Shown here: one piece after another, positions 8,243-16,889 of the stretch
How the letters are laid out: each line of letters starts with the position of its first letter
Numbering within the stretch: the first letter of the stretch is position 1
Assembly: GCA_017477505.1 (NCBI GenBank)
Contig: JAFUVQ010000060.1
Span: 186,001 to 250,000, forward strand
Reading direction: 5' to 3'
DNA length: 64,000 nt
DNA from: Eubacterium sp.
GTDB taxonomy: Bacteria; Bacillota; Clostridia; Lachnospirales; Lachnospiraceae
Translations under genes and position numbers: made by a program
Notes under the pieces: generated by a model
Told to the model about the DNA's origin: nothing
Databases searched by the model: none
Seen by the model: the letters and a program-made list of their open reading frames with translations, nothing else

Positions 8243-10891
8243 CTACCTGGATTTATTCAATTCTTCCGCATATCTGACAGTTTCCATGGCATCTCTGCAA
8301 AATCTGTCAGCTCCTATGGAGTCTGAATACTTCTGAGTCATAACTGCTCCACCCACAGCAACCTTTACCCATGGAGCCTGATCTCTCAGAAGTTTTATCG
8401 TATTTTCCATGGCCGGAACAGTTGTGGTCATCAGAGCGCTGAGTCCCACCATATCTGCATGGATTTCCACAGCCTTATCTACTATATCCTGTTCTGGGAC
8501 ATCCTTGCCAAGATCAACCACGCTGAAACCGTAATTCTCGAGAATCAGCTTTACAATATTCTTGCCTATGTCATGAATATCCCCGTGAACCGTAGCAATT
8601 ACTATCTTGAAACGGCTGTTATCCGTTTCATTTTTGTCTGCATCTGCAGATGAGTTCCGGTCTTTTCCGGCTGCATCTGCTGATTCATCAGCATTGCCGT
8701 CATCAACCGCATCTTTGGCTGAATCTCTAAGCGACGCAGCCTTGATCTTCTCAAATGCTTCTTTCGAGGCCTCTGCTGCCATAAGCAGCTGTGGAAGATA
8801 TACCTTCTTCGCCTCAAAATCTTCACCAACTATATTAAGGGCGGGAATTATCTCCTGCTGAACTATTTCAAGAGGTTTCATTTCCTTAAGAAGCTCATCT
8901 GTTATTGCTCCCGCCTTCTCACGAAGGCCACGGATGACCGCATTCTGAAGCGGAGTTACATTACGTGATGACGAACCGCCATTCCCGCCTGAACCGGCTG
9001 ATGAGGCGCCCGCTGCATTTCCCGCTCCGGCTGCCCCTGCATTTCCGGATGCCCCGTTTATGCCTGCAGCCGCTTCACTTCCCGCAGGAACAAGCTGTGG
9101 AAGGCTTGATTCATATTCTATATATTCCGCACAGTTCGGATCCATGTCATGCAGTGCTTTAAATGAATAATAAACCTGCATCATTTCTCTTGAGAATGGA
9201 TTCATTATGGCAGCTGAAAGTCCACCTGCCAGTGTCACGGCAAAGAAAGTTGATGTAATTACATTTCTTGCAGGAAGTCCGAAAGAAACATTTGAAACTC
9301 CAAGCGAAGTATTTACACCCAGACCATACCTGATATCATGAACTGCCTTCATCGTAGCCAGTGCAGCTTTCGTATCGGCACTTATAGTCATCGCCAGGGG
9401 ATCAAAGATGATATCCTTCTTCTTTATCCCGTACTCTGCTGCTTTCTTAAGGATTTTCTCAGCAATCGCAACTCTGCCCTGTGCTGTTTCCGGAATTCCG
9501 TTCTCATCGAGAGTCAGTGCCACTACAAAGCCGCCGTATTTTGCCACCAGCGGAAATACAGCTTCCATAACTTCATTCTTTCCATTTACGGAATTTACCA
9601 TGGCCTTGCCGTTATAAATTCTGAGAGCCGCTTCCATGGCAACCGGATCTGAAGTATCTATCTGAAGAGGAAGGTCGGTAACTGCCTGAAGCTCTGTTAC
9701 GACCTGCTTAATCATTGCAACCTCATCAATCTCCGGAAGACCTACATTTACATCCAGAGCATGAACTCCTGCGTCCACCTGTTTCAGGCCTTCCCCGAGA
9801 ATATAATCTATATCATTTTCACGAAGTGCCTGTTTAAAACGTTTCTTTCCTGTAGGATTGATACGTTCACCGATCAGAATCGGAGTTTTTCCGAATTCCA
9901 CAGCGTGAGTATATGAGGAAATGAGGCTTCGCCCCTTCTCGGTTACTTCAACAGGCTTCATACGTACAGTTTCATTTGACGATGTGACTCCGGAAGCCGC
10001 TAAATCTTTGCCATCTTCACTGGCACTAACAGACAGTGCATCGTCAACCGCTTTAATGTAATCCGGTGTAGTTCCGCAGCATCCGCCGACGATTCTTACA
10101 CCTTTTTCAACCAGCCGCCTGATTGACTCTGCAAATTCAGGAGGAAGCACATCATAAACAGTCTTACCATCCTCCACCTTAGGCAGTCCGGCATTCGGCT
10201 TGATCAAAACAGGAACCGAAGCATATTCAAGGTACTCCTCCATTACGCCCACCAACTGATCCGGTCCGAGAGAACAGTTGGCACCTATAGCATCCGCACC
10301 CATTCCCTCGAGCATTGCCACCATGGCAGATGGGCTGGCTCCGGTCATAAGTTTGCCGTCACTTCCGTAAGCATTTGATACAAAAACGGGAAGACTGCTG
10401 TTCTCCTTTGCGGCAAGCAGAGCCGCCTTTGTTTCGTAGCTGTCATTCATTGTTTCTATGAAAATGAGATCTGCGCCGGCAGCAGCACCAAACTGAACAG
10501 TTTTGGCAAATACCTTCACTGCCTCTTCAAATTCAAAATCTCCGTAAGGCTTGAGAAGCCTTCCTATCGGACCCATATCCAGAGCCACGAACTTTTCAGA
10601 CTCCCTGCCTGACAGTTCTGCCGCTCTTCGTGCATTGGCGACAGCTGCCTCTATTATTGCTTTCAGTTCATCCTCTTCAAACTTCAGGCAATTTGCACCG
10701 AAGGTGTTTGAAAGCACAACATTTGTCCCTGCTTCAAAATAAGCCCTGTGGATTTTAACTATCTCATCCGCATGGCTTAGATTCCATCTTTCCGGCAATT
10801 CTCCCGGCTTAAGGCCCGCTTCCTGCAGCAGCGTACCCATTCCACCGTCAAGAAATACTATATTATTTTTCATAAATTCGAGAATATTCAT
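8243..10891 (-). CDS. metH: Cobalamin-dependent methionine synthase, lacking reactivation domain
   Basis: 882 residues. It transfers a methyl group from methyltetrahydrofolate through cobalamin to homocysteine. Domains in order: homocysteine methyltransferase (1-285) with zinc ligands Cys206, Cys271 and Cys272; pterin-binding domain (about 335-595, 'GERINPTGKKRFKQAL'); helical cap (about 650-720); cobalamin domain (762-880) with D771-x-H773-x-x-G776 supplying the cobalt ligand. The AdoMet-binding reactivation domain is absent but is encoded two genes upstream. Two odd inserts are present: a Gly/Ala/Ser linker (605-643) and an acidic Asp/Ala/Ser-rich segment (722-760) between cap and cobalamin domain. 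GGAGG lies nine bases before the ATG. Confidence 0.95.
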   Translation of the reverse strand: MNILEFMKNNIVFLDGGMGTLLQEAGLKPGELPERWNLSHADEIVKIHRAYFEAGTNVVLSNTFGANCLKFEEDELKAIIEAAVANARRAAELSGRESEKFVALDMGPIGRLLKPYGDFEFEEAVKVFAKTVQFGAAAGADLIFIETMNDSYETKAALLAAKENSSLPVFVSNAYGSDGKLMTGASPSAMVAMLEGMGADAIGANCSLGPDQLVGVMEEYLEYASVPVLIKPNAGLPKVEDGKTVYDVLPPEFAESIRRLVEKGVRIVGGCCGTTPDYIKAVDDALSVSASEDGKDLAASGVTSSNETVRMKPVEVTEKGRSLISSYTHAVEFGKTPILIGERINPTGKKRFKQALRENDIDYILGEGLKQVDAGVHALDVNVGLPEIDEVAMIKQVVTELQAVTDLPLQIDTSDPVAMEAALRIYNGKAMVNSVNGKNEVMEAVFPLVAKYGGFVVALTLDENGIPETAQGRVAIAEKILKKAAEYGIKKKDIIFDPLAMTISADTKAALATMKAVHDIRYGLGVNTSLGVSNVSFGLPARNVITSTFFAVTLAGGLSAAIMNPFSREMMQVYYSFKALHDMDPNCAEYIEYESSLPQLVPAGSEAAAGINGASGNAGAAGAGNAAGASSAGSGGNGGSSSRNVTPLQNAVIRGLREKAGAITDELLKEMKPLEIVQQEIIPALNIVGEDFEAKKVYLPQLLMAAEASKEAFEKIKAASLRDSAKDAVDDGNADESADAAGKDRNSSADADKNETDNSRFKIVIATVHGDIHDIGKNIVKLILENYGFSVVDLGKDVPEQDIVDKAVEIHADMVGLSALMTTTVPAMENTIKLLRDQAPWVKVAVGGAVMTQKYSDSIGADRFCRDAMETVRYAEELNKSR

Positions 10892-10908
10892 GATACTTAT
10901 CCTCCGGT

Positions 10909-11706
10909 TTAATCAAACCAATTTACATCCTTGGCATACTCAGCCAGATACAGTTTATGGAAGAACTCTTCCTCCGGTATACTTACAAGTTCCCCGGTAT
11001 GATAATAATTCCAATGATCGACTTCCCTGGTATTATTCCAATTTGTTTCAACTATCCTGTAAAACTGTTTTGACTTAAGCTGATTATCCTGATTACGAAT
11101 GTAATTATAACAATCCTTAAAAAGTCCTTTATTCATCAACACTTCAATCTCATCATAACTTTTGGTTACATTTGCTTCACATAACAAGAGTCTGAAATTC
11201 TTCTTGGGCTGAAGCAGCATCTTCCTATATGAACCTGCAAATAAAAATCCCATGATTCTGGACATAGGATAATAAAAAACCAAATACGAAATAATATAAA
11301 TATCGGGTTCATTTCCTGAAACATGTATTGGATAAGACTGAGACAGATTCGTCAGCACTATCGTTACAGAATAAGCCAGAAGCTGGGTAAATGGACATGC
11401 AACTACACATCCAACTAACAGTGTTATACACAATTTGAGAATTGACTTGGACTTTTCCAAATTAGAAGAATCCATAAACAATCTGATAATATAAGTCAAT
11501 ATGATTCCTAAAATCAACACAGAAACAAGAATACACAGATTGGCTACCCATCCATACTTATCCAGTTTGATTATCGGGATATCTATATTCTTTACAAATA
11601 GCTCATATACATATATCCTATTCGAATTACTGTCAAAACAGATGAGCGTCAGAAAACCTGCCGCCAATCCGATTATGAAAAAGAAAATCTCTCTAAGTGT
11701 TTTCAT
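10909..11706 (-). CDS. Unknown integral membrane protein between the two MetH parts
   Basis: 265 residues that I do not recognise. About four to five membrane helices lie in 1-165 (around 5-25, 48-75, 88-115 and 130-160). A hydrophilic C-terminal half follows, rich in Tyr, Trp and Asn, ending in 'EYAKDVNWFD'. It is sandwiched between the reactivation-domain gene (6 bases upstream) and metH (17 bases downstream) on the same strand. Its ribosome site GGAG lies inside the last codons of the upstream gene, so it is probably co-translated. Whether it takes part in methionine or cobalamin metabolism (for example import) is only a guess from position. Confidence 0.7.
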   Translation of the reverse strand: MKTLREIFFFIIGLAAGFLTLICFDSNSNRIYVYELFVKNIDIPIIKLDKYGWVANLCILVSVLILGIILTYIIRLFMDSSNLEKSKSILKLCITLLVGCVVACPFTQLLAYSVTIVLTNLSQSYPIHVSGNEPDIYIISYLVFYYPMSRIMGFLFAGSYRKMLLQPKKNFRLLLCEANVTKSYDEIEVLMNKGLFKDCYNYIRNQDNQLKSKQFYRIVETNWNNTREVDHWNYYHTGELVSIPEEEFFHKLYLAEYAKDVNWFD

Positions 11707-11712
11707 AAATAG

Positions 11713-12465
11713 TCACTCCGATATACATAATCCCACAATAGCCGTAACCGACTTGGAAGGCGACATGAGGTATGAAGCGTTGAGTGTAATCCCCAGACGT
11801 TTTTCGGCATTTACCAGTCTCAGCACATCGGGCTGAACAGTAATCGGAAGATCTCCGTATCCCGGTGAATACCTGGGTTTAATGACCATCCCCTCAGCTG
11901 CAGCAGCTTTATTTATATCACGGCAAAATGTATCGCAAAGTGCTTCCGCCCTTTCGGCTCCCAGCCCCTGCAGGAGCAGGCCGCGTATGCTGTCAGTTCT
12001 TTCGTATCTTCTGATAAGAAGATCAATGCCGGAACCAACGGTTGCAGCAAAGATAAGTGCATGACTGCATCCTTCAAGATTTCGTGAAAGGTCCAGGGAA
12101 TCCTTGCTGATGGGGAGATGCGCCACTTCATTTTCCCATTCAATCGGAGTAACGCAGTAAGCAACGCGGTAAGTGAATTTCCTATCCGCGAGTTTCAGAA
12201 CATCATCCATAATCCTGACCAGCTCACCTCTCGAATCGGACAAAGCTTTATCGTCCGCATCCGGATCTACCTCCATGTCAAGATATGACACATCAAAGCG
12301 TCCGAGTCCGTCCTTTCTCAGAATATCAGCGGGAATCCCTGAATAACGGAGAATCTCGCCCCTTCGGATTTCCATGATATCAGATTCTCTGTACTCAACA
12401 AACTGCGGGACTATATTACCCCCATCCTCAAAACCTATTCTAATTGATTCCCTGATACTATTCAT
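11713..12465 (-). CDS. Methionine synthase reactivation (AdoMet-binding) protein, detached
   Basis: 251 residues from the ATG at 12465, six bases after AAAAGG; an upstream TTG is the alternative. It corresponds to the C-terminal activation domain of MetH, which binds S-adenosylmethionine and rescues oxidised cob(II)alamin by reductive methylation. The diagnostic AdoMet-loop block is 'KPRYSPGYGDLPITVQ', followed by 'LNASYLMSPSKSVTAIVG'. Stand-alone versions of this domain beside a short metH are known in Clostridia. It is the first gene of a three-gene operon ending in metH, so the two halves are made together. Confidence 0.88.
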   Translation of the reverse strand: MNSIRESIRIGFEDGGNIVPQFVEYRESDIMEIRRGEILRYSGIPADILRKDGLGRFDVSYLDMEVDPDADDKALSDSRGELVRIMDDVLKLADRKFTYRVAYCVTPIEWENEVAHLPISKDSLDLSRNLEGCSHALIFAATVGSGIDLLIRRYERTDSIRGLLLQGLGAERAEALCDTFCRDINKAAAAEGMVIKPRYSPGYGDLPITVQPDVLRLVNAEKRLGITLNASYLMSPSKSVTAIVGLCISE

Positions 12466-12570
12466 ACAAAACCTTTTCAAATAATAGAATACAGATTGAG
12501 CCTGTGATAATGCGCAAGAGCGCGTTTCGAAGGCGTATTGATTACAGAATCAATCGTGACTTGAATATGA

Positions 12571-14496
12571 TCAGGAATCAATCCTCGCATCTTTACTGTT
12601 CTCTTCAATATATGCACGTCTCGGTGCAACCTCGGTGCCCATCAGTGTCTTGGTGATGGAGCTTGCTTCTGCCATACTTGCGATAGAAACCTGCTTTAGT
12701 ACACGATGCTCCGGATCCATGGTTGTCTCAAAGAGCTGATCTGCATCCATTTCACCAAGTCCCTTATATCTCTGTATGGTAAATTTATTCTTATGAGCAG
12801 CCCTGTATTTCTCGAGCTCGTCATCCGAATAGAGATACTGTGCCTTTTTGCCTTCCCCTACTCTGTAGAGCGGTGGTATGGCTATATAAATATGTCCTTC
12901 ATTTATAAGCTCAGGATAAAATCTGTAGAAGAATGTCAGAAGCAGTGTTGCGATATGCGCGCCATCAACATCGGCATCCGTCATGATTATTATCTTGCCA
13001 TAATTAAGCTTTGTTATATCAAAGTCATTTCCGAAGCCCTGAGAGAATCCGCATCCAAATGCATTTATAAGTGCCTTTATCTCGGCATTCTCAAGAACCT
13101 TGGAAACAGGCACCTTCTCGACATTGAGAATCTTACCGCGGAGTGGAAGTATAGCCTGGTATTTACGGTTTCTTGCTGATTTTGCTGAGCCGCCGGCGGA
13201 ATCACCCTCGACTATAAAAATCTCACACTTTTCTGCTTCACTGCTTTCCTGACGTACCAGCTTTCCGTTTCCTTCAAATGAGAATTTGCTGAGGTTGACC
13301 TTAGCCTTGCTCTTGGCCTTTTCCTTTGCAGTCTCAACAGCCCTGTCAACTATGTCCTTAAGAACATCATAATTCCTGTCGAAATATACTGTAAGCTGCT
13401 CACGCATAATGGCATCCATGGCATTGGTCACATCAGTATTTGATAACCTGGTCTTAGTCTGTCCTTCGAACTGCGGATCCGGGTGCTTAACCGAAACTAT
13501 AGCCTGAATGCCCTGACGGATATCGGCACCGGAAAGATTGGAATCCTTCTCTTTAAGAACTCCCAGTTCATTTCTCGCATAATTATTTATGATCTTCGCG
13601 AAACCTGATTTGAAGCCTGATACATGAGTACCGCCCTCAGGATTTGTGATATTGTTAGTGAACCCGATTACATTTTCATCGCCGTCTTCCGTAGCTACAA
13701 AAACGATATCGGCCTTTATGCCGTTCTTCTCACCGCTGATACTTACAACAGGCGAAGTCTTGGTGAGGTCTTTTGAAATATCTTCAACAAATGCGGAGAG
13801 TCCTCCCGGCTGACTGAATACTTCAGGTTCATAACCGTCTCTCTTATTCTCATAGATTATGGTGAGTTCCGGATTAAGATAAGATGTTTCCTTAAGCCTC
13901 TGTCTTATAGCAGACGACTTGAACTTAACTGTCTCGAATATACCTTCATCCGGATAAAGCGTAACAGATGTTCCCGTCTTTTTTCCTCTCTGCTGAGGCT
14001 CTGACGGAAGCAGCCCGTCAACAAGTTTTGTAGTGGGCTTGCCATAAGCATATGAATCATGATAGATCATCCCGTCACGATAAACGTCCACTATAAGTTT
14101 TTTGGAAAGTGCATTTACAACAGCCGAACCAACGCCATGAAGACCACCACTGATCTTATATACAGAATCGTTGAACTTACCGCCGGAATGGAGTACTGTG
14201 AATACAACTCTCTCGGAAGGCTTCTTTTCAGTAGGATGCATATCCACCGGAATGCCTCTTCCGTCATCGGTTATGGTAGCGGAGCCATCCTCATTAAGCG
14301 TAACATTTATATTCTTACAGAAACCTGCCAGGTGTTCGTCTACCGCATTATCGATGATTTCCTGAACCAGGTGATTGAGTCCTGTCCTGCCCGTACTTCC
14401 TATATACATACCCGGTCTGAGTCTTACAGGTTCAAGTCCTTTCAAGACCTTAATATCTTCACCGGTATAATTCATTTTTTCATCTTTTTTTGCCAT
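12571..14496 (-). CDS. parE: DNA topoisomerase IV subunit B
   Basis: 641 residues, the usual length. It supplies the ATPase and TOPRIM parts of a type IIA topoisomerase. Visible in order are the GHKL ATPase motifs 'EIIDNAVDEHLAG', 'DDGRGIPVD' and 'GGLHGVGSAVVNALS', then the transducer domain, then TOPRIM with 'IVEGDSAGGSA' and 'MTDADVDGAHI', and the C-terminal 'QRYKGLGEMDADQL'. Because it follows a parC-like gene by 12 bases on the same strand, I call it ParE; a second gyrB is the alternative. The ribosome site AAAGGGATGA overlaps the intergenic gap. Confidence 0.9.
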   Translation of the reverse strand: MAKKDEKMNYTGEDIKVLKGLEPVRLRPGMYIGSTGRTGLNHLVQEIIDNAVDEHLAGFCKNINVTLNEDGSATITDDGRGIPVDMHPTEKKPSERVVFTVLHSGGKFNDSVYKISGGLHGVGSAVVNALSKKLIVDVYRDGMIYHDSYAYGKPTTKLVDGLLPSEPQQRGKKTGTSVTLYPDEGIFETVKFKSSAIRQRLKETSYLNPELTIIYENKRDGYEPEVFSQPGGLSAFVEDISKDLTKTSPVVSISGEKNGIKADIVFVATEDGDENVIGFTNNITNPEGGTHVSGFKSGFAKIINNYARNELGVLKEKDSNLSGADIRQGIQAIVSVKHPDPQFEGQTKTRLSNTDVTNAMDAIMREQLTVYFDRNYDVLKDIVDRAVETAKEKAKSKAKVNLSKFSFEGNGKLVRQESSEAEKCEIFIVEGDSAGGSAKSARNRKYQAILPLRGKILNVEKVPVSKVLENAEIKALINAFGCGFSQGFGNDFDITKLNYGKIIIMTDADVDGAHIATLLLTFFYRFYPELINEGHIYIAIPPLYRVGEGKKAQYLYSDDELEKYRAAHKNKFTIQRYKGLGEMDADQLFETTMDPEHRVLKQVSIASMAEASSITKTLMGTEVAPRRAYIEENSKDARIDS

Positions 14497-14508
14497 TTTG
14501 TCATCCCT

Positions 14509-16719
14509 TTACTTTGATTTCTTGTTACCCTTGCCTCCGCGCTTTACAGCCTTCATATCTGAAAGCTTCATCTCTCCGAAGGTATCCTGGTTATTGGCTG
14601 AAATCGCACTCACAACACTGTCTCCTTTTCGTAAGGAAATGAGTGTTACGCCGCCGGCTCCCTTACCCTGTACAGGAAGTTCATCGGAACGTACCTTGAT
14701 AGAGTAGCCGCTTTCTGTTTCAGCAACAACATATTCTTCTTCAAAGCCTACATAAACAACATTAGCCTTTATAGCCTGACTGGTCTTTCTGCTGGTATCA
14801 AAGAGCATTGAATTAACTCTCTTAGCCTTACCGTCTTTGGTTACAAATACAAAGTTCTTCGAGAAATCAAGTTCGCTCATTGCCATGACAGCGACAACAT
14901 CCGCAGTATTTGCCATACCGCAGAACTCAAATATCTGAATTCCCTTATCAGTTATCCTGAACTTCTTGTCCTTCTTTGTCTGTTTCTTCAGAATATCAGA
15001 TACACGGATGATGTGTATCATTCCGTCACTGTCAAATACCGCGAGTCTGTCGTCACTCATACAGTTTACAGCGAAACGGTAAGGCACATCCTGATTCTTC
15101 TCAAATACAGCTCTCGGCGCTGACTTGACATAGAAGAATCGGTCGAGAAGCACAGTTTCCTCGGTAGCCTGAACTACCTCCTTCTCAAGAACGACCTCTC
15201 CGAGATTCTCAATAACGGTTCTTCTCGGAATAGCATATCTCTTCTTCAGGTCCTCGATATCCTCTATCATCTGCTTCTTCATAGCCTTATCTGAATTCAG
15301 AAGCTTTGTATATTTCGCAAGGAGCTTTTCAGCCTCTGCAAGTTCCTTCTTAAGCGCATCAATTTCAAGACCTATCAGCTTCTGAAGTCTCATTGCGAGG
15401 ATGGCGTCAGTCTGTCTTTCTGTAAAATGTAATTGTTTTGCATCAGCCTCAGAGCCCTTGAACCTGAACTTTATGTTATCGGTCTTTCCGAACATAAGAC
15501 ACTCTCTGGCATCCTTTGTATTCGTTGAACCACGAAGTATCTCGATTATAAGGTCGATAACATCAACCGCTTCAAGAAGTCCTTCTTTTACTTCCTTTAC
15601 TTCTTCCTGTTCTTTTTTAAGGGCAGTGTACTTATCTCTGTAAACAGTCCATTTGTACTCCGTGTAGGTTTCGAGAACCCTCTTAAGCCCCATAACTTCG
15701 GGATGCTTGTTATAGATACAGTTTATATTAACACCGTAGGTATCCTCTAATCCCGCCTTCTTATAAAGCACATTTATTATCTTCTGGATTTCTTCGTCTG
15801 TTGTACCCTTCTTTACATCGATGCAGAGACATTCACCATCCTTGTCGCCTCTGTCTGCTATATCCACAACAGCCGGAAGACTTCCCTTTCTGGCAAGCTC
15901 GGCAACAGTATTAAGGAATTTCTCCGTTGAACCTATCATGGTAAACGGGATTTCAGTAACACAGATGGATTTTCTTCCTCTTCCGGCATCCCTTATCTCA
16001 ACCTTTCCTCTGACACGAAGCTTTCCAAGACCGGTTTCGTATATATTCCTCAAGGTTGCCCTGTCAACATTTATGATTCCGCCTGTGGCAAAGTCAGGTC
16101 CCTTGACTATCTCAAGAAGCTCATCCAGCGATATAGCCGGATTCTCAAGATAAGCGATTTCCGCATCGGCTATTTCACCAAGATTGTGAGTCGGAATATT
16201 CGTAGCCATTCCGACTGCGATTCCCGTCGCACCGCTTGTCAGCATATTAGGTATAAGAAATGGAATGTTTACCGGTTCCTTCTCAGTACCATCGAAATTC
16301 GGTACAAAATCACAGTATTTAAGATCTTTAAGGCCCTCTTCGGAATATTTGGAAATACGTGCCTCAGTATATCGCATGGCGGCTGCTCCGGAACCTGACA
16401 GATCCCCAAAGTTTCCATGAGGATCTACTAGCGGTATCGGTAATTTCCAGTTCTGCGCAAGATTTACAAGGCCTTCATATATGGATGCATCACCGTGGGG
16501 ATGGTATTTACCCATGGTATCTCCGACGATTCTCGCACATTTTCTGTGAGGTGCATCCGGTTTGGTAAGTTCGGAAAGAGAATAAAGAATCCTTCTCTGA
16601 ACCGGCTTAAGGCCGTCCTTTACATCCGGCAGAGCTCTTTCCGTGATAACAGACATGGCGTAGTCCACATAGTCCTGCCCCATTTCCTCTTCGTAATCAA
16701 CACTTTTAATCTTTTCCAT
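14509..16719 (-). CDS. parC: DNA topoisomerase IV subunit A
   Basis: 736 residues. It is the DNA-cleaving subunit that decatenates daughter chromosomes with ParE. The winged-helix region contains 'HPHGDASIYEGL', and the active-site tyrosine is Tyr117 in AAAMRYTEAR. A coiled tower domain and a short beta-pinwheel C-terminal domain follow. A canonical GyrA box (QRRGGKG) is not seen, which favours ParC over GyrA. The position usually held by Ser in the quinolone region is Ala78, while Glu82 is conserved. The order is parC then parE, the reverse of that in Bacilli. Confidence 0.88.
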   Translation of the reverse strand: MEKIKSVDYEEEMGQDYVDYAMSVITERALPDVKDGLKPVQRRILYSLSELTKPDAPHRKCARIVGDTMGKYHPHGDASIYEGLVNLAQNWKLPIPLVDPHGNFGDLSGSGAAAMRYTEARISKYSEEGLKDLKYCDFVPNFDGTEKEPVNIPFLIPNMLTSGATGIAVGMATNIPTHNLGEIADAEIAYLENPAISLDELLEIVKGPDFATGGIINVDRATLRNIYETGLGKLRVRGKVEIRDAGRGRKSICVTEIPFTMIGSTEKFLNTVAELARKGSLPAVVDIADRGDKDGECLCIDVKKGTTDEEIQKIINVLYKKAGLEDTYGVNINCIYNKHPEVMGLKRVLETYTEYKWTVYRDKYTALKKEQEEVKEVKEGLLEAVDVIDLIIEILRGSTNTKDARECLMFGKTDNIKFRFKGSEADAKQLHFTERQTDAILAMRLQKLIGLEIDALKKELAEAEKLLAKYTKLLNSDKAMKKQMIEDIEDLKKRYAIPRRTVIENLGEVVLEKEVVQATEETVLLDRFFYVKSAPRAVFEKNQDVPYRFAVNCMSDDRLAVFDSDGMIHIIRVSDILKKQTKKDKKFRITDKGIQIFEFCGMANTADVVAVMAMSELDFSKNFVFVTKDGKAKRVNSMLFDTSRKTSQAIKANVVYVGFEEEYVVAETESGYSIKVRSDELPVQGKGAGGVTLISLRKGDSVVSAISANNQDTFGEMKLSDMKAVKRGGKGNKKSK

Positions 16720-16820
16720 ATCAAATATCCTTCCGGCGTTTCATTTCCTAAAGTTCAACAAATTGTGATTTTACCATATAAATCGATTGTTTTCAATCCT
16801 GTACCATCCACCGCTTACTA

Positions 16821-16849
16821 TTGAACAATACAAAAAAAGCTGTTATAAT
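16821..16849 (+). promoter_or_regulatory. Sigma-A promoter of the SpoIIE-type phosphatase gene
   Basis: TTGAAC (16821-16826), a 17-base spacer and TATAAT (16844-16849), about 40 bases before the ATG. Confidence 0.75.
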
Positions 16850-16889
16850 CAATCGGATAATGCGTATCTGAATCCATTATGGAGGTTTT

